Part shown: positions 50,987 through 62,140 of the stretch, in pieces
Position numbering within the stretch: position 1 is the first letter of the stretch
How the letters are laid out: each line of letters opens with the position of its first letter
Assembly: GCA_033002965.1 (NCBI GenBank)
Contig: JAURVB010013874.1
Span: 1 to 64,000, forward strand
Length of the DNA: 64,000 nt
From: Piper betle
Taxonomy: Eukaryota > Streptophyta > Magnoliopsida > Piperales > Piperaceae
Direction: 5' to 3'
Position numbers and translations under genes: made by a program
Notes under the pieces: generated by a model
The model's database searches: none
The model's input: the letters and a program-made list of their open reading frames with translations, nothing else
What the model was told of the DNA's origin: nothing

Positions 50987-52880
50987 CTAAATGTGAAATC
51001 CGAGGTGAGACGCGTGCGTACCTGTCACGTTTGTCGTATCTTCCAGTGCTTCAGCAATCGTGGTTGTGTCCATCCCTGCTACCCAAGGTGGTACCGAAAT
51101 GGACGGTCCTGGTGGTGGTGTTGTTTGCATTCCTCTCTGATCCAAGGCTTGCTGTTCTTGTCCTGTCATGCTAGCTACAAGTCCTCTCTGCTGCTGCCTC
51201 AGTGGCTGTTGGTCTCTGCCTCTCTGCTGTGGTTGTTGCTGGGGAGCTGGAGCGCAAGTTTCTGCTGAGGTGCTGGGAGTGTCACTTGTTGGGTCTGGCT
51301 AGTTGGACAAGTTGCGGCTCTATGCCCTGGTTGACCGCAACTATAGCATACGTCTGTGCCTACACTGCACTCTACAACTCTATGTCCTCGCTAACCGCAT
51401 CTGTAGCATGCGTCTATGCCTGCTCTGCACTCACCTCCATGACGACGTCGACAATTCTGACAGAAGGGTGCTCTGTAGCCCTGAACTTGGGCATCCATAG
51501 CCCTCATGGCAACTGGTGCATCTGACCGATGTCTCTATTGTTCTCCCTGCTCTGGCTGATACGGCCTCGAATGTTGCTGCCTCTGGTCAACATCCTGGCG
51601 AGGTCTAGCCGCTATAACTTGTTCTGCCTCGCTTGCAGCTCTCACAACATCACCGAAAGTAGCAAACTTCCTATCCAAATAGGCCATCCTGATCTCGTGA
51701 TGGAGGCCTTCGTAAAAACTCTCTATCCTTCTTTCTTCGGTGGACACCAAGTCTGGTGCAAATCTCTCTAGAGCTCTAAACCTAGTCTCGTATTGTACCA
51801 CCGTCATGGGTCCCTGCCTCAGCGTCTGGAATTCTCGTTCCTTTCTTTTCCTTGACGTTTGGCGGGAAATACTTTCCATCAAATTCCGCCCTAAATTCCT
51901 CCCATGTGATGTCCTGGGGCTGACGATGGGCGAATACAGAATTCTGGACCGAACTCCACCATATCCTGGCTTCGTCCTGGAATGCTCCTGTGATGATGCG
52001 CACTCGGTGCTCCATGGGGCATGCCATAGTGTCAAACACACCTATGGCTGACGATATCCACAAGAATGCCTCTTCCGCGTCCAACTTTCCAAAGAAAGGT
52101 CGTCCACCATTCTTCACGAACTTTTCGTACTGCCACAGTTCCAATTTCCTCTGTATCCACTGATCTGTTTGATCCTTCTCCTTGCTCATATCGAGGAAAT
52201 TGTGGTCCCGTACCTGCTGGTATACCATCAAATCTTGCAGCTCCACTTCCGCCTGCAGTCTGCCCGCTACCTACTGCTGCGGTTCCACTGATGTCCAGTC
52301 TCATCCTCGCCTGAAGTGGGGCAAATAGAGGAGCTGTCATTGGAGTAGCCCTCTGTTGCAGCGGTGGAGGAGGAGGCGGCGGCACGGGGTCTGTGGAAAC
52401 TGCTGGCTCTCCCGGTGCCTCTTCACCCACTGCTGGTCTCTTCTCAGTTCTAGCCACAGAAAGGGCTATCTGTCTAAGCTCTCTCCTGAATTCCTCTTAG
52501 TCTTGCTGCATTTGTCTCCTAAATTCTTCCTGACTTTGCAGCATTTGTATCTGAGCTTCCGCCAACCTGGTGATCGCTGCGTCTCTCTCATGTCGACTAC
52601 TTCTGGTGCAGTAACTGTCACGACCACTGTCTCAGTCCCAGCGACTATCTCGGTCCCGACGACTATCTCGATCTCGATGACTATCTCGGTCGCGGCAACT
52701 GTCTCGATGATGGCTCTCACCACGTCGGCTAGCTGAAACTGGCACACTGACCTCTACTGGTGGCATGGCAGTCTTAGGTTGACTGGAGGCGGCATCACTG
52801 TGAACAGGGCTAGGACTGTCCTGTCTGGCTACTGGAGGCGATGGGGTCCTGATCTGCGTCCGGCGGGTCTGTGTCACCAT
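50987..52880 (-). pseudogene. Defective gag of the Ty3/gypsy element
   Basis: From an ATG at 52880 the frame shows a charged N-terminus with SRRDRDSRRDRD-like repeats, a Pro-rich stretch, and the core retrotransposon gag region (WQYEKFVKNGGRPFFGKLDA, QDEARIWWSSV, TWEEFRAEFDGKYFPPNV, QGPMTVVQYETRFRALERFA). It ends in zinc knuckles around 51300-51470, the last reading CYSCGQPGHRAATC. It is broken by stops (for example after SRWD and inside the first knuckle, CYRCG-stop) and by a frameshift near 51845 in a K/R-rich run. It gave the virus-like capsid in the live element. Confidence 0.8.
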
Positions 52881-53050
52881 CCTGCTACAAACTCCTGATC
52901 TGATCTATTCACCATGTCACACTACCGACTCGTAAGAAAATCTGTAAACCAAAACATAAAGACAAAAAATACCTGTCGGAACAGCTCGGAGCAGCTTCGG
53001 CACACATGTAACCTGTAACGCATCTACCATCTTAATCAACCAAGGGTTAG

Positions 53051-53062
53051 CTCTGATACCAC
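53051..53062 (-). promoter_or_regulatory. Primer-binding site for initiator tRNA-Met
   Basis: On the minus strand TGGTATCAGAGC lies four bases beyond the LTR end (53067). This is the standard plant tRNA-iMet primer-binding motif. Confidence 0.9.
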
Positions 53063-53066
53063 TATT

Positions 53067-55938
53067 GTAACACCCCGTTTCGGCTCACCCGTGAACTGAC
53101 CCAGAAATGTCACCGACGACCGAACCGTTCGTTAATCTACTGGATTCGGTTAAGCCGACCCAGATCTGCCCTCGGTGTCTCAAGATGGAGATGCAAACAT
53201 GAAATGCATGGATGGGATGCGATTGGGTTCTAACGTAGTCCTACATGCATGCTATGATGTGTCAAGCAAAACAAAACCATGCAACGACAAGAAAATTTCT
53301 TAATTAAAAATTATCCACAACAAAGGTATATAAATATTTTATCAAAATACGATAAAACATGATAATCTACCGTAGCATTCATCATTATCTCTTTCGTTTC
53401 AATCTGAACCGAGCCTGAACTCCAAGACTCACTACTCATTCACATTTATCCATTCATTTCATATCAAGCAATTTATCTAAACAAACACATCAAAATTATC
53501 ATTCACGTAGCAATAACACACCGTCATTATACGTTACACGCGGCAGGTACATGTGTGCGCGGTTCCGTGCTGCTCCTCCGCAGTCCCGACAGCTTTCATC
53601 GCTCGCATTTCTCACCTACATATATATAGAAAAACCGTCAGTAACGAGTGTTACCGGCCCGGAAAATAACTAATATCAATCTGGCACAGGAGAGCAAACT
53701 CTCCTGTTGAATGAAAACCATATACTTCCTCAAGAACTCTCATCAGGGCACATACAGGAGCCATCGCCCTCGGGTCGACAGCGTCCCCCTATCTTTCACA
53801 TTCTCATACCTTGGCCATTTCTCTATCGCTTCTCGCATCAAATCTCATTCCTTTCCGCCCTCTGCACCTTCCATATTACTCCTGGCCTTGAGCACGAAGG
53901 CCGAGTACTCTCAGGCAGTCGCCTTCAGTACCCTTTGAAACCACAAGTCTAGACATGCGCTGCAATGCAGTACCCGTGAACCTCCACACTTCTCCGGGTT
54001 TGAGGAACTCAAAGGTGGAGTTGTCAGGATCCCTCGGGAATGAAACGGCCCGCACACCATTCCAGAGCCCACTATCGACTCACACGTGCCCGCTCGCGTA
54101 GCACGGTAGTCGGATTTCCCTCATTCAATCTCTCACTAAAAACGCGAAAACTATACATATATATAGGTCTGGGTTGGGATTTATACAATAGGCCCGAAGG
54201 CAACGTGAGCTGGATCTGAAGTTCGAAAACAAACTCGAGGGATCTCATCCTCGAGGGTTATTAATCCGGAAAAAATTGTTGGCTAAATGGCCCGAGTTAA
54301 GTGGGATCCGATAAAACGCCACTTAACTCGTCCTGCACATGATAAATCAAATACACAATAGAATAGCGTAAAACAGAGAACGAGTCCTAAACGGACCTGG
54401 TAGAAGCTCCAAACGGGTCCACGCGCCTAGGCGGCGAGCTCCTACACCGTACCTACACAATCAAGCTAAAAACTAACGCCCGCATGATGAATCACACATC
54501 CTATAGCATGCACACACAATCAACACAATCACGCATCAATCAACACACATCAACCTATATCAATTCTAGCAAGTCTACTTAGGCTAGTTTGCATTAGATC
54601 ATGATCATTACCTAGTTACCCTAATTAGTTTCTTAGCCTCCATTTTTAACACCACTCAATCAAACAAATTTCATATTTTATCCTTAATCAAATCTACATT
54701 TATATATATTATTATAACATACAATTCACCAATCCTAGCATGCAATTCTAATAATCAATACTTTTAAATAATTAAATTAAAATAAATTATACCTCGCGTC
54801 GTCGAAAATCGGCGACGGCTAGGGTTTCCGTTTCGTGGCTCGAAACTCGAATTCGGCACCTAGCGGTGTCCGAAGTCCGATCAGATTGGACCGGGTGCGT
54901 TCGGCGGATGATCCGGCGAATTTCCCACGAATCCAATTTTCCGGCAGTTCTGGCGGTTTTCCGGCCAGTGTCGGCAGTTTTCCGGCGGATTCCGGCGATT
55001 TTCCGGAAATGATTCGGGACAGGGCAATCAGGGGGTCTATCGGCACCAGCTCGACGAGCTTGGTCCAATGGCGGTGTCAAACAAAGCAGCCAGGGCGGCG
55101 ATGGCCGTCGGCGGCGGCGTCGAAAATAGGTGGCGGCGGCGTGCTCCGATCGGGGCTGCGGCCGGCCTCGACGGCGGTCGGGATGATGGGGGAAACGTCG
55201 GCGACGGCGAGAGGGTGGTCGTCGGGTCACAGCGGCGGCGGAGCGGCCTGGACGGCGACGAATCGACGAGGGAGCGCGTTGCGGCTTGTGGGGCGATTCC
55301 GGCGTCGTGGCGGCGAGACGGTGGCCGGGGTGGGTCGTGGCGGCACGACGACTGCACGGCAGGGCAGGGCGGCGTTGATCGGCGGCTGTACGACGTCGGC
55401 GGCCGCAGCGGCGGCAGCGACGAGCACGAGGGGCGGCTAGGGTTTTGGAAGGGGGAAGTGTCGGGAATGGAGAAAATATACTCCAGTGGCAGTTTCGTAA
55501 TTAAGTATTGACTCGATTCCTACTCGAGTCAAAATAATAACTAGTTCGTAATAAATTCTAAAAAAATCTAGAAAAATATGGAAAAATTCCATAAAATAAA
55601 ACAAACACAACAACATCCAAATGACATGCTCTATAACTAATAACCCACCCGAATATAATCCAACGCATCCTAACGCATTATTCGACCTAAAACTATTTCT
55701 ACGATCAAACATATAAAAAGAAAAAAATACTGCATACTTTCATATATTTTGATAATTCATTTCTCACCATCTTCTCGACGTTATCATCATATATTCAGGT
55801 ACACCTGACTCTCATCGCTCATAACTCACAGCTGGCCTCGACTCAACACGCGGTTCATGAAACTGACTCGACTCGAACCAACGATCGAACCGACTGGTTC
55901 GGTAACGTAAAACCCTGACTCGAGTCACGGGTTTTACA
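53067..55938 (-). repeat. Complete 2872-bp LTR of the gag-only element
   Basis: On the minus strand it runs from TGTAAAACCCGTGACTCG (55938) to CGGGGTGTTACA (53067). It has the same layout as solo LTR B: GC-rich block (about 54790-55450), the 'ggagctcgccgcctaggcg' segment near 54440, TATA-like box near 54180, and the family 3' end. Confidence 0.88.
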
Positions 55939-56165
55939 ACCTTCCCTCCTTATAAAAATTTCATCCTCGAAATTTTAGATTAAGGAGGTTTCACTCTGGT
56001 AGCTATCTACTAAATGTGAAATCCGAGGTGAGACGCGTGCGTACCTGTCACGTTTGTCGTATCCTCTAGTGCTTCAACAATCGTGGTTGTGTCCATCCCT
56101 GCCACCCAAGGTGGTATCGAAATGGACGGTCCTGGTAGTGGTATTGTTTGCATTCTTCTCTGATC

Positions 56166-56763
56166 CAAAAGGCCTGCACTTCTTTATAATATGAATAATT
56201 TTTTTCTTTATAATAAATAAATATGATTATAGAGCCATAAATGCACAACAAGCCGAGTAAATTAATAATTGTATGTTTTTCGAATATTGAACCCGTGATG
56301 TTGTAAATTTTGAGCGAATTTGACAATAACAATAACACGTAAAAAAAATTTGACTCTTTTTTTTGGGAAATCAATACTGATGCAATTTAAAGATAATAAT
56401 AATAGATAAAAAATTACATAAATAAATAGATTTGTAATTGTTGAAAAAAAAAGTCAAATGACAATAGAGGTAGTGACCAAATTCAATATGTAAAAATTAT
56501 TTGCGACTAAAGACTTAATTTAGTAAATTTGTTAGTAAATTTGTGACTAATGACAATAATTCTATTTATTTATTAAATCTATTAATCAATTAATTACAAC
56601 CAAAATTTTGCTTATTAGCTATAATCAAAGCACTAAATCCAAGCCAAAAACGATTTGCTACAACCTTTGATCCTCCTTAACGGTATATGCGACGGCGGTA
56701 CAGACGTCGCCGTTAGGCGCCGCCGTCTTCAACCTCCCAACCGGCCAACCTCCGGCCACGGCC
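56166..56763. other. AT-rich DNA beyond the element edge
   Basis: Begins at the abrupt junction after 'ttctctgatccaaa'. AT-rich to about 56650, then a short GC-rich leader before the ATG at 56764. Confidence 0.45.
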
Positions 56764-57645
56764 ATGGCTGCCCTTACACTCCACGTCCCGCCTCACTCTG
56801 CCTCTTCTGATCCTCCTCTTCGTCGCCTCCTCCCACGCTCGGCTTGCGGAGGTGGGAGGGAACAGGGAGTTTGGTTACTTCGTGCCCTCCCTTCATTGGC
56901 CCGAGGCACTGCTGCCCCTCCAATGGTTGCTGCAAAAGGCGTGCCAAGATTCCTCTTTTTTTTTTTAAGGCGGGAGTTGTTTGATGATTGGTTGTTGGAG
57001 GTGGGTTTGGTTGTTTTTGGCCCGTTTAGATTGTTGTTTAGTTCATAGAGGTTGGTTGTTTCAATCCTTCTGATCTGTTTTGTCAATCTAAGATATGAGC
57101 TTTCCTTGGCCTTGTCTGCATCAGTGAAAGTGTGTCAATTATTTACTTCCTATCGGTTGTCATTCAGAATCTACCACATTGCATAATGTTGGCCTAGCTT
57201 TTGTGTTCTTTCCAGTATTCTTATTTTGGACGAGCCTTCTGCTGTATGCAACTATAGACTTGGAAGTTTGGAACCAATTATATGTTCCACTTTTCACTAC
57301 AATGTAACTGCTACCCACTTGCCATGGGAATCAAGAGTGAGCATATGCGCTTTCTATCCAGTCATTAGTTGAACATGTTCTAATTATCTTAAAGCTCTTG
57401 CAATCTCGCCTCTGGACCAGAACCTGGTTATTTGGTGGAAGCAGGTGTAGATAATGTTGGTGAAGCTCTCAACGTATTGACTAAACCCATGCCGGCGGTG
57501 CCGTCCATCGTCTGCATCCTAGTATAGCTTTTCATTCCGTGCATATAGATCAGATCACTACTTTTTATGCCACAGAAATATAAGAAGGCATTTGGAGAGC
57601 TTTGGGGTTCCATTCCATCTGTCTTAGACAGTGTCAACACTATTT
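56764..57645 (+). other. Possible remnant of a small plastid-targeted gene, unrecognised
   Basis: An ATG at 56764 opens about 60 residues rich in Ala, Ser, Arg and Pro (MAALTLHVPPHSASSD...), resembling a plastid transit peptide. Downstream, 57430-57530 reads VEAGVDNVGEALNVLTKPMP and 57575-57633 reads KYKKAFGELWGSIPSVLDSV before TAA, both with protein-like composition. I cannot join them with convincing splice sites: the gap between the last two blocks is only about 50 bp, short for a plant intron. I do not recognise the family. It may be a short real gene or a pseudogene. Confidence 0.3.
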
Positions 57646-60230
57646 AAATTTCTAACTTATTAACTGTTTGTTGGGTCTTTATCAAAAAGTATGATGAATG
57701 AATCCAAGAGTGACCATAAAATGAAGCATTTTAAAATGAAGATGTATTTTATAAACTGTTTATATGTATTAAATAACCATGAAGCAGCATAATTTTTTTC
57801 AGTGGTTGGCATGGGGGCGTCGGTTCGCCGGTCGGCAGCCCATTTTCGACCTCTAAGCTGGCAACCGGTAACTATCGACATTCCCTGTTTTGCACCTGCC
57901 TTCTCTCTTATTCCCTGCATTCTCACCTTACCTTGTTTTTCTTCTCGTTTCCTAATACATGAAATAAAAAGAATTGTATTGCTATTATCTGAAAGTTACA
58001 AGAATATAAAGTTAACTTTGGGAAACAAATTATAAAAAATAATTCTTAGCATTTTAGATCACAATGTTCAAGATGTCAGATAAGGCATCCATTTGTGTCT
58101 GGAAAGAGATTAATCTTATTCGTGATCTAGTGGCTCATGAGAAAAATTGTGAATATGAGAAAAATTGCTTAAACAATGACTAATTCTATCCTATATTTTA
58201 ATGGGAAAGAGAGATTATTCTGAGAGGGGAATTTGAAACATTGGCAATCCTGCTTTGAATGACTTTCCTAATTCAACCTCTTGCATTAAAAATGGGACTG
58301 ACTCCTGATTGCATTAAAGGAGAGGGGTCAATGCCCTAAGAAGGATGGGGTAGGTGTGTGGTGGGGGGGGGGGGGAAGAAATGCTTATACCATCTTCATG
58401 CTTATCCTCTTCATTTCTTTTCCTACCATCTTCAATGACTTCTTTCTCTCTTTCTACACAATGCTCTAGGAGCATTTATTATAGTTTAATACAAATATTT
58501 TGTGGGTCCATTATGTTTTCATACATAATAATTTGGTTTGATGATAAAAAATTAAGATATAGACAAAAGATTATGATGTGAAAAATAGTGTATTATTAAA
58601 GTTTAGATTTATTATTATTATTATTACACACAAAAATAACAAGGTATAAATTCTATTTTATTTGTGAACTTCAATCGTGATCGTTAATTTTTTATCTAAC
58701 GACTCACATTATATAATTATCAATTGAAGTAGCAATGACTACCACCTATAACCCTCATTTTTTACCATTAGATAAAAAATTAACGGTATAATGGAGATTC
58801 ACAAAGTTCATATTTTGAAAAAAATTACACTCTATTATTTCTATATATATATATATATATCATTGTCGTTATAATTTATTTTTGTTAGATATTTATGTTA
58901 CCAACATGCAAAAGCCATTGATTGGATGTCATTCAAATATAATTGTTCTTCACCGTTGCATTAGTAATTTTTACTTAGAATAATGATGATGATATGATAA
59001 TATCATCATCTCATTATTAAAGTAAAAATTATTACTGAGTACAAAATATAAATATACTAATTTATACATGCAAAACTAACATTCTTCATAAATAATTATT
59101 GTTCAAACTAATCTATATTTAGTTTTAAATCTTTATTTAATTTTAGAATTTGTAATTAAATTGTATGTTTTCTGTAAAACAAAATTGTATTTTACAAATA
59201 TTGAATATTTTTACTTATTATTTATTATACTTGTTTATAAGTGATTTTGGCTATCAACATTGCATCTTGCTTTATTAAAATATATAGTATAACAATACAA
59301 TGTACATTAACATTTATAATCACTACATTAACAATAAAGGAATTACTTTGATGACTTGAAGTTATACTTTTTATATAGATAAAATGCATATAATTTATAA
59401 ATTTTGATTTTTTTATACAAGCCAATATAATCAATTCACTCATGATAAATTAGTCAATTACAATTTTAATTAAACAAGCTGCCTTAAAAATTATCCATGG
59501 CTTGAAAATCCGCATTGTAAAGTACATGAATAACAAAATACAAATGTAATTATTAATTGTTCTACATTAATTAAGTAATTTTATATTAATGTACATTAAT
59601 GGCTCACTAATCACCTCTTAGTGATTGTATTGATAAATTTAGGCCCTCCAATTGTATTGGTGTATAATATGAATTGCAATATTTATCATTTAATAAAAGT
59701 TTTATTCTTAAACCGGTGTATATTAGTTTTTATGACTATTTATTGTCATAAAGTCAGATATTCATCAGTTTAACATTTATTTTATATGGGAATGGATATG
59801 TCGTTTTCAAAATGGTAAAACAAGCTTTAAACAAATTATATCTTCTTAATAATGTGTATTAGGAATAAATATTTAGGGTTGTTGGTTTTGATTTCTATAT
59901 ATTTTTTCAGCTGATATATTTGTTCCTCAACATGAGATAAAAATCCTCTAAAGTTTCATATTTTTCAACCTAAATAAAATAACTACCATAGCAATTATAA
60001 GTATTACAAAGTACAAAATAACTATCATAAGTAGATCTATTCAAATAATAACCTCTTTTTTTCCTCTTATATTATTTTTTTGCCCTCACATTAGAAAAGA
60101 TGATGATGCCTTGAATTTTTTTATGGGAAATTTAACACATCTTTATTTTTTAAAAAATATATGGATTATCATTAAATCTATCTTATATACATACATATAT
60201 ATATATATATATATATTCCGACCACCGCCA
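57646..60230. other. AT-rich intergenic DNA
   Basis: Contains a 14-base G run at about 58362, a foldback element at 58664-58811, (TA)n tracts at about 58842 and 60190, and no recognised protein. Confidence 0.5.
58664..58811. mobile_element. Small foldback / MITE-like element
   Basis: The two ends are inverted repeats. Left reads GAACTTcAATC...GTTAATTTTTTATCTAA; the right end on the other strand reads GAACTTtgtgAATC...GTTAATTTTTTATCTAA. The 17-base inner arm is identical. The element is about 148 bp with no coding capacity. No clear target duplication was found. Confidence 0.55.
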
Positions 60231-61168
60231 AGGGTATTTTCGTCACTAAAGGAATAATGAGCTAAAGCTGCGGGTGTTGGTGCTGGAGTGTTTTTATCTC
60301 ACCGAACCGAATCTTACACCCATTCTCTGCCCTTCCCACTTGATAAAAGCAGCGATTTTGATCGTCGAATCTGCAGAAATTTCTAGAAATCGATCGTTTT
60401 TCTTGTTCCAATCCAGCTTCCGGCCATGTTGATGCATTTGTCGGCGTGATTGCGTGCGGATTGAGCAAAGATATGAAGTCTTTGACGGCTGTTGTCCATG
60501 GTGTTCCTGGAATGGAGACATCTCCTTGGTGGGATTTCGCTCAGCAAGCTCGTGGGAATTGAAGTCGTTCGTCATATTTGAGGGGGTAGATGCCGTTTCT
60601 GAGTTTTTGTTGAATTTGTTCGGCGAAATTTGCAGCTTTGCGGAGGAATTTGGATTATCAAGTTTGTACTGGTTTGGGTGAAGTGGTTGATTGAAGGTTG
60701 ACTTTTTCTGGATCAATGCGGGTGCGGGGTGGAGCTGCATTGTGTGAATTCTGGAGTTTCTCTGGTTTGTGATGGGAATCGGATGCAAAAAGGTACTCCA
60801 TTTTTTTCTTTTCTGAATACGATCAAGCTCAACCATTTTTTGTTTCAGATTTGATATGTTGAGGTTGATGAATTTGGAAGAATCTTGAATGGGAATATAT
60901 TCCTTTTGTAAAAGATAGCAAAGGGTTAAAGAGAGTTTGGAACATTGAGTGGTAACGTTGGAAGTGTTAAAAGCTGCTTCTTTCCCGGCATAAAGTTTCT
61001 CTCCTGCTCATTGAATAACGGTTTTATTCTATATGCTACGTTTCTGGAAGCTATATGCTTTTATGGTGTAGTTAATCCACTGCCATTTCTGTGATCTCTC
61101 GGTATTTCTCCATACCATGTTAGGTTCTTGACAGATCTGGAACATATCTCAACCTTTTGGCCATTAGA
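60231..61168 (+). other. Promoter, leader exon and leader intron of the DUF1191 gene
   Basis: A less AT-rich block (about 60240-60790) ends at a donor AAAAG|GTACTCC near 60791. An acceptor TTCTTGACAG ends at about 61133, leaving a 35-base leader before the ATG at 61169. Open frames in this block are not recognised. The leader exon is inferred from splice consensus and composition. Confidence 0.4.
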
Positions 61169-62140
61169 ATGGGTGAGTGTGGAGGATGTGGTTTGTTTCT
61201 CTTAGCAATTTGTGTTCTTGTATTCATGCCAAACGCTGTAGCTCAATCTGGGGATGCCAATGCCTTGGATGCTTTGCTGCAAAATTATGCTTACCAGGCA
61301 TTTTTTCGACCACGGACTGGTCGAATTTATGATGCCCGGCCTCCTGCAAACCTGTCTGGCATTGAGTTGGGTGTTATCCGGCTGAAAAGTGGGAGTCTGA
61401 GAACAAGAGGAGTGTCAAGTTACAAGGAATTTGTGATTCCTACAGGAGTCATTGTAACTCCTTATGTAGAAAGGCTTGTGCTTGTTTACCAGAATTTGGG
61501 TAACTGGACGTCTTTGTATTATGATCTGCCTGGTTATAGCTATTTAACTCCTGTGCTTGGTCTTCTTGCATATGATGCTGCCAACCTTTCAGCTGTAAAT
61601 TTGCCTGTACTGAATGTAAATGCCTCCAGCAGCAATATTTCTATTAGGTTTTCAGATGTGAGGCCTGGGCCGGAAGGGTTGGATCCTAAGTGTCTATTGT
61701 TTGGTTTACATGGTTTGCCTGAAATTTCTGATCCTGTGTCTAGCAATGTATGTTCAACTTCAACTCAGGGGCACTTTGCAATTGCCATTGAATCTGCTGC
61801 TCCTACTCCTACTCCTCCTCCTGCTCCTGCTCCTCCTCCTTTGGGACCACCTAGTGGAATCCCAAGTCCATTTCCAGGAGAAATGGAGCCCTTAAAGAAG
61901 GGAGGATCAAGAACTTGGAAAATTATTGTGGGTGTCATTGGAGGTTTCATTGGATTGATTTTACTGTCCTTACTTGCGGCTTGGCTACTAAAAACTCTAC
62001 GGAGCAATAAAATGGCAAAGATGGAGCAACAGTCGGACACTGGTGAAGCACTAAAGCTAACTGCAGTTGGTGATACTAGGGCACCTATGGCCATGGGAAC
62101 TCGTACACCCCCAGTTCTTGAGACTGAATATGCTCCTTGA
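61169..62140 (+). CDS. DUF1191 family single-pass membrane protein
   Basis: One uninterrupted exon gives 323 aa. Residues 1-25 are a hydrophobic signal peptide (LFLLAICVLVFMPNAVAQ). The extracellular DUF1191 domain (about 30-210) shows LDALLQNYAYQAFFRPRTG, SGSLRTRGVSSYKEFVIP and PYVERLVLVYQNLGNW, with several NxS/T glycosylation sites. A Pro-rich linker (TPTPPPAPAPPPLGPP) follows, then one membrane segment (about 250-274, IIVGVIGGFIGLILLSLL), a basic stop-transfer RSNK and a short cytoplasmic tail. This is the usual family layout; the function of the family is not known to me. I use the ATG at 61169, since the longer open frame has no earlier ATG. Confidence 0.92.
   Translation: MGECGGCGLFLLAICVLVFMPNAVAQSGDANALDALLQNYAYQAFFRPRTGRIYDARPPANLSGIELGVIRLKSGSLRTRGVSSYKEFVIPTGVIVTPYVERLVLVYQNLGNWTSLYYDLPGYSYLTPVLGLLAYDAANLSAVNLPVLNVNASSSNISIRFSDVRPGPEGLDPKCLLFGLHGLPEISDPVSSNVCSTSTQGHFAIAIESAAPTPTPPPAPAPPPLGPPSGIPSPFPGEMEPLKKGGSRTWKIIVGVIGGFIGLILLSLLAAWLLKTLRSNKMAKMEQQSDTGEALKLTAVGDTRAPMAMGTRTPPVLETEYAP

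Larger units (their letters stand above)
49869..56165 (-). mobile_element. Gag-only (non-autonomous) Ty3/gypsy element, tandem and truncated
   Basis: Minus-strand order: 56165-55939 repeats the last part of the internal region; 55938-53067 is a complete LTR; 53066-50916 is an internal region of only 2.15 kb with primer-binding site, gag and polypurine tract; 50915-49869 is the first 1.05 kb of a second LTR. The two LTR copies and the two copies of the internal 3' end are very similar, so insertion was fairly recent. There is no protease, reverse transcriptase, RNase H or integrase. This fits a TR-GAG type non-autonomous element. The internal-LTR-internal-LTR order implies a tandem multimer sharing an LTR, later cut at both ends. 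The LTR family is that of solo LTRs A and B. Confidence 0.8.
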
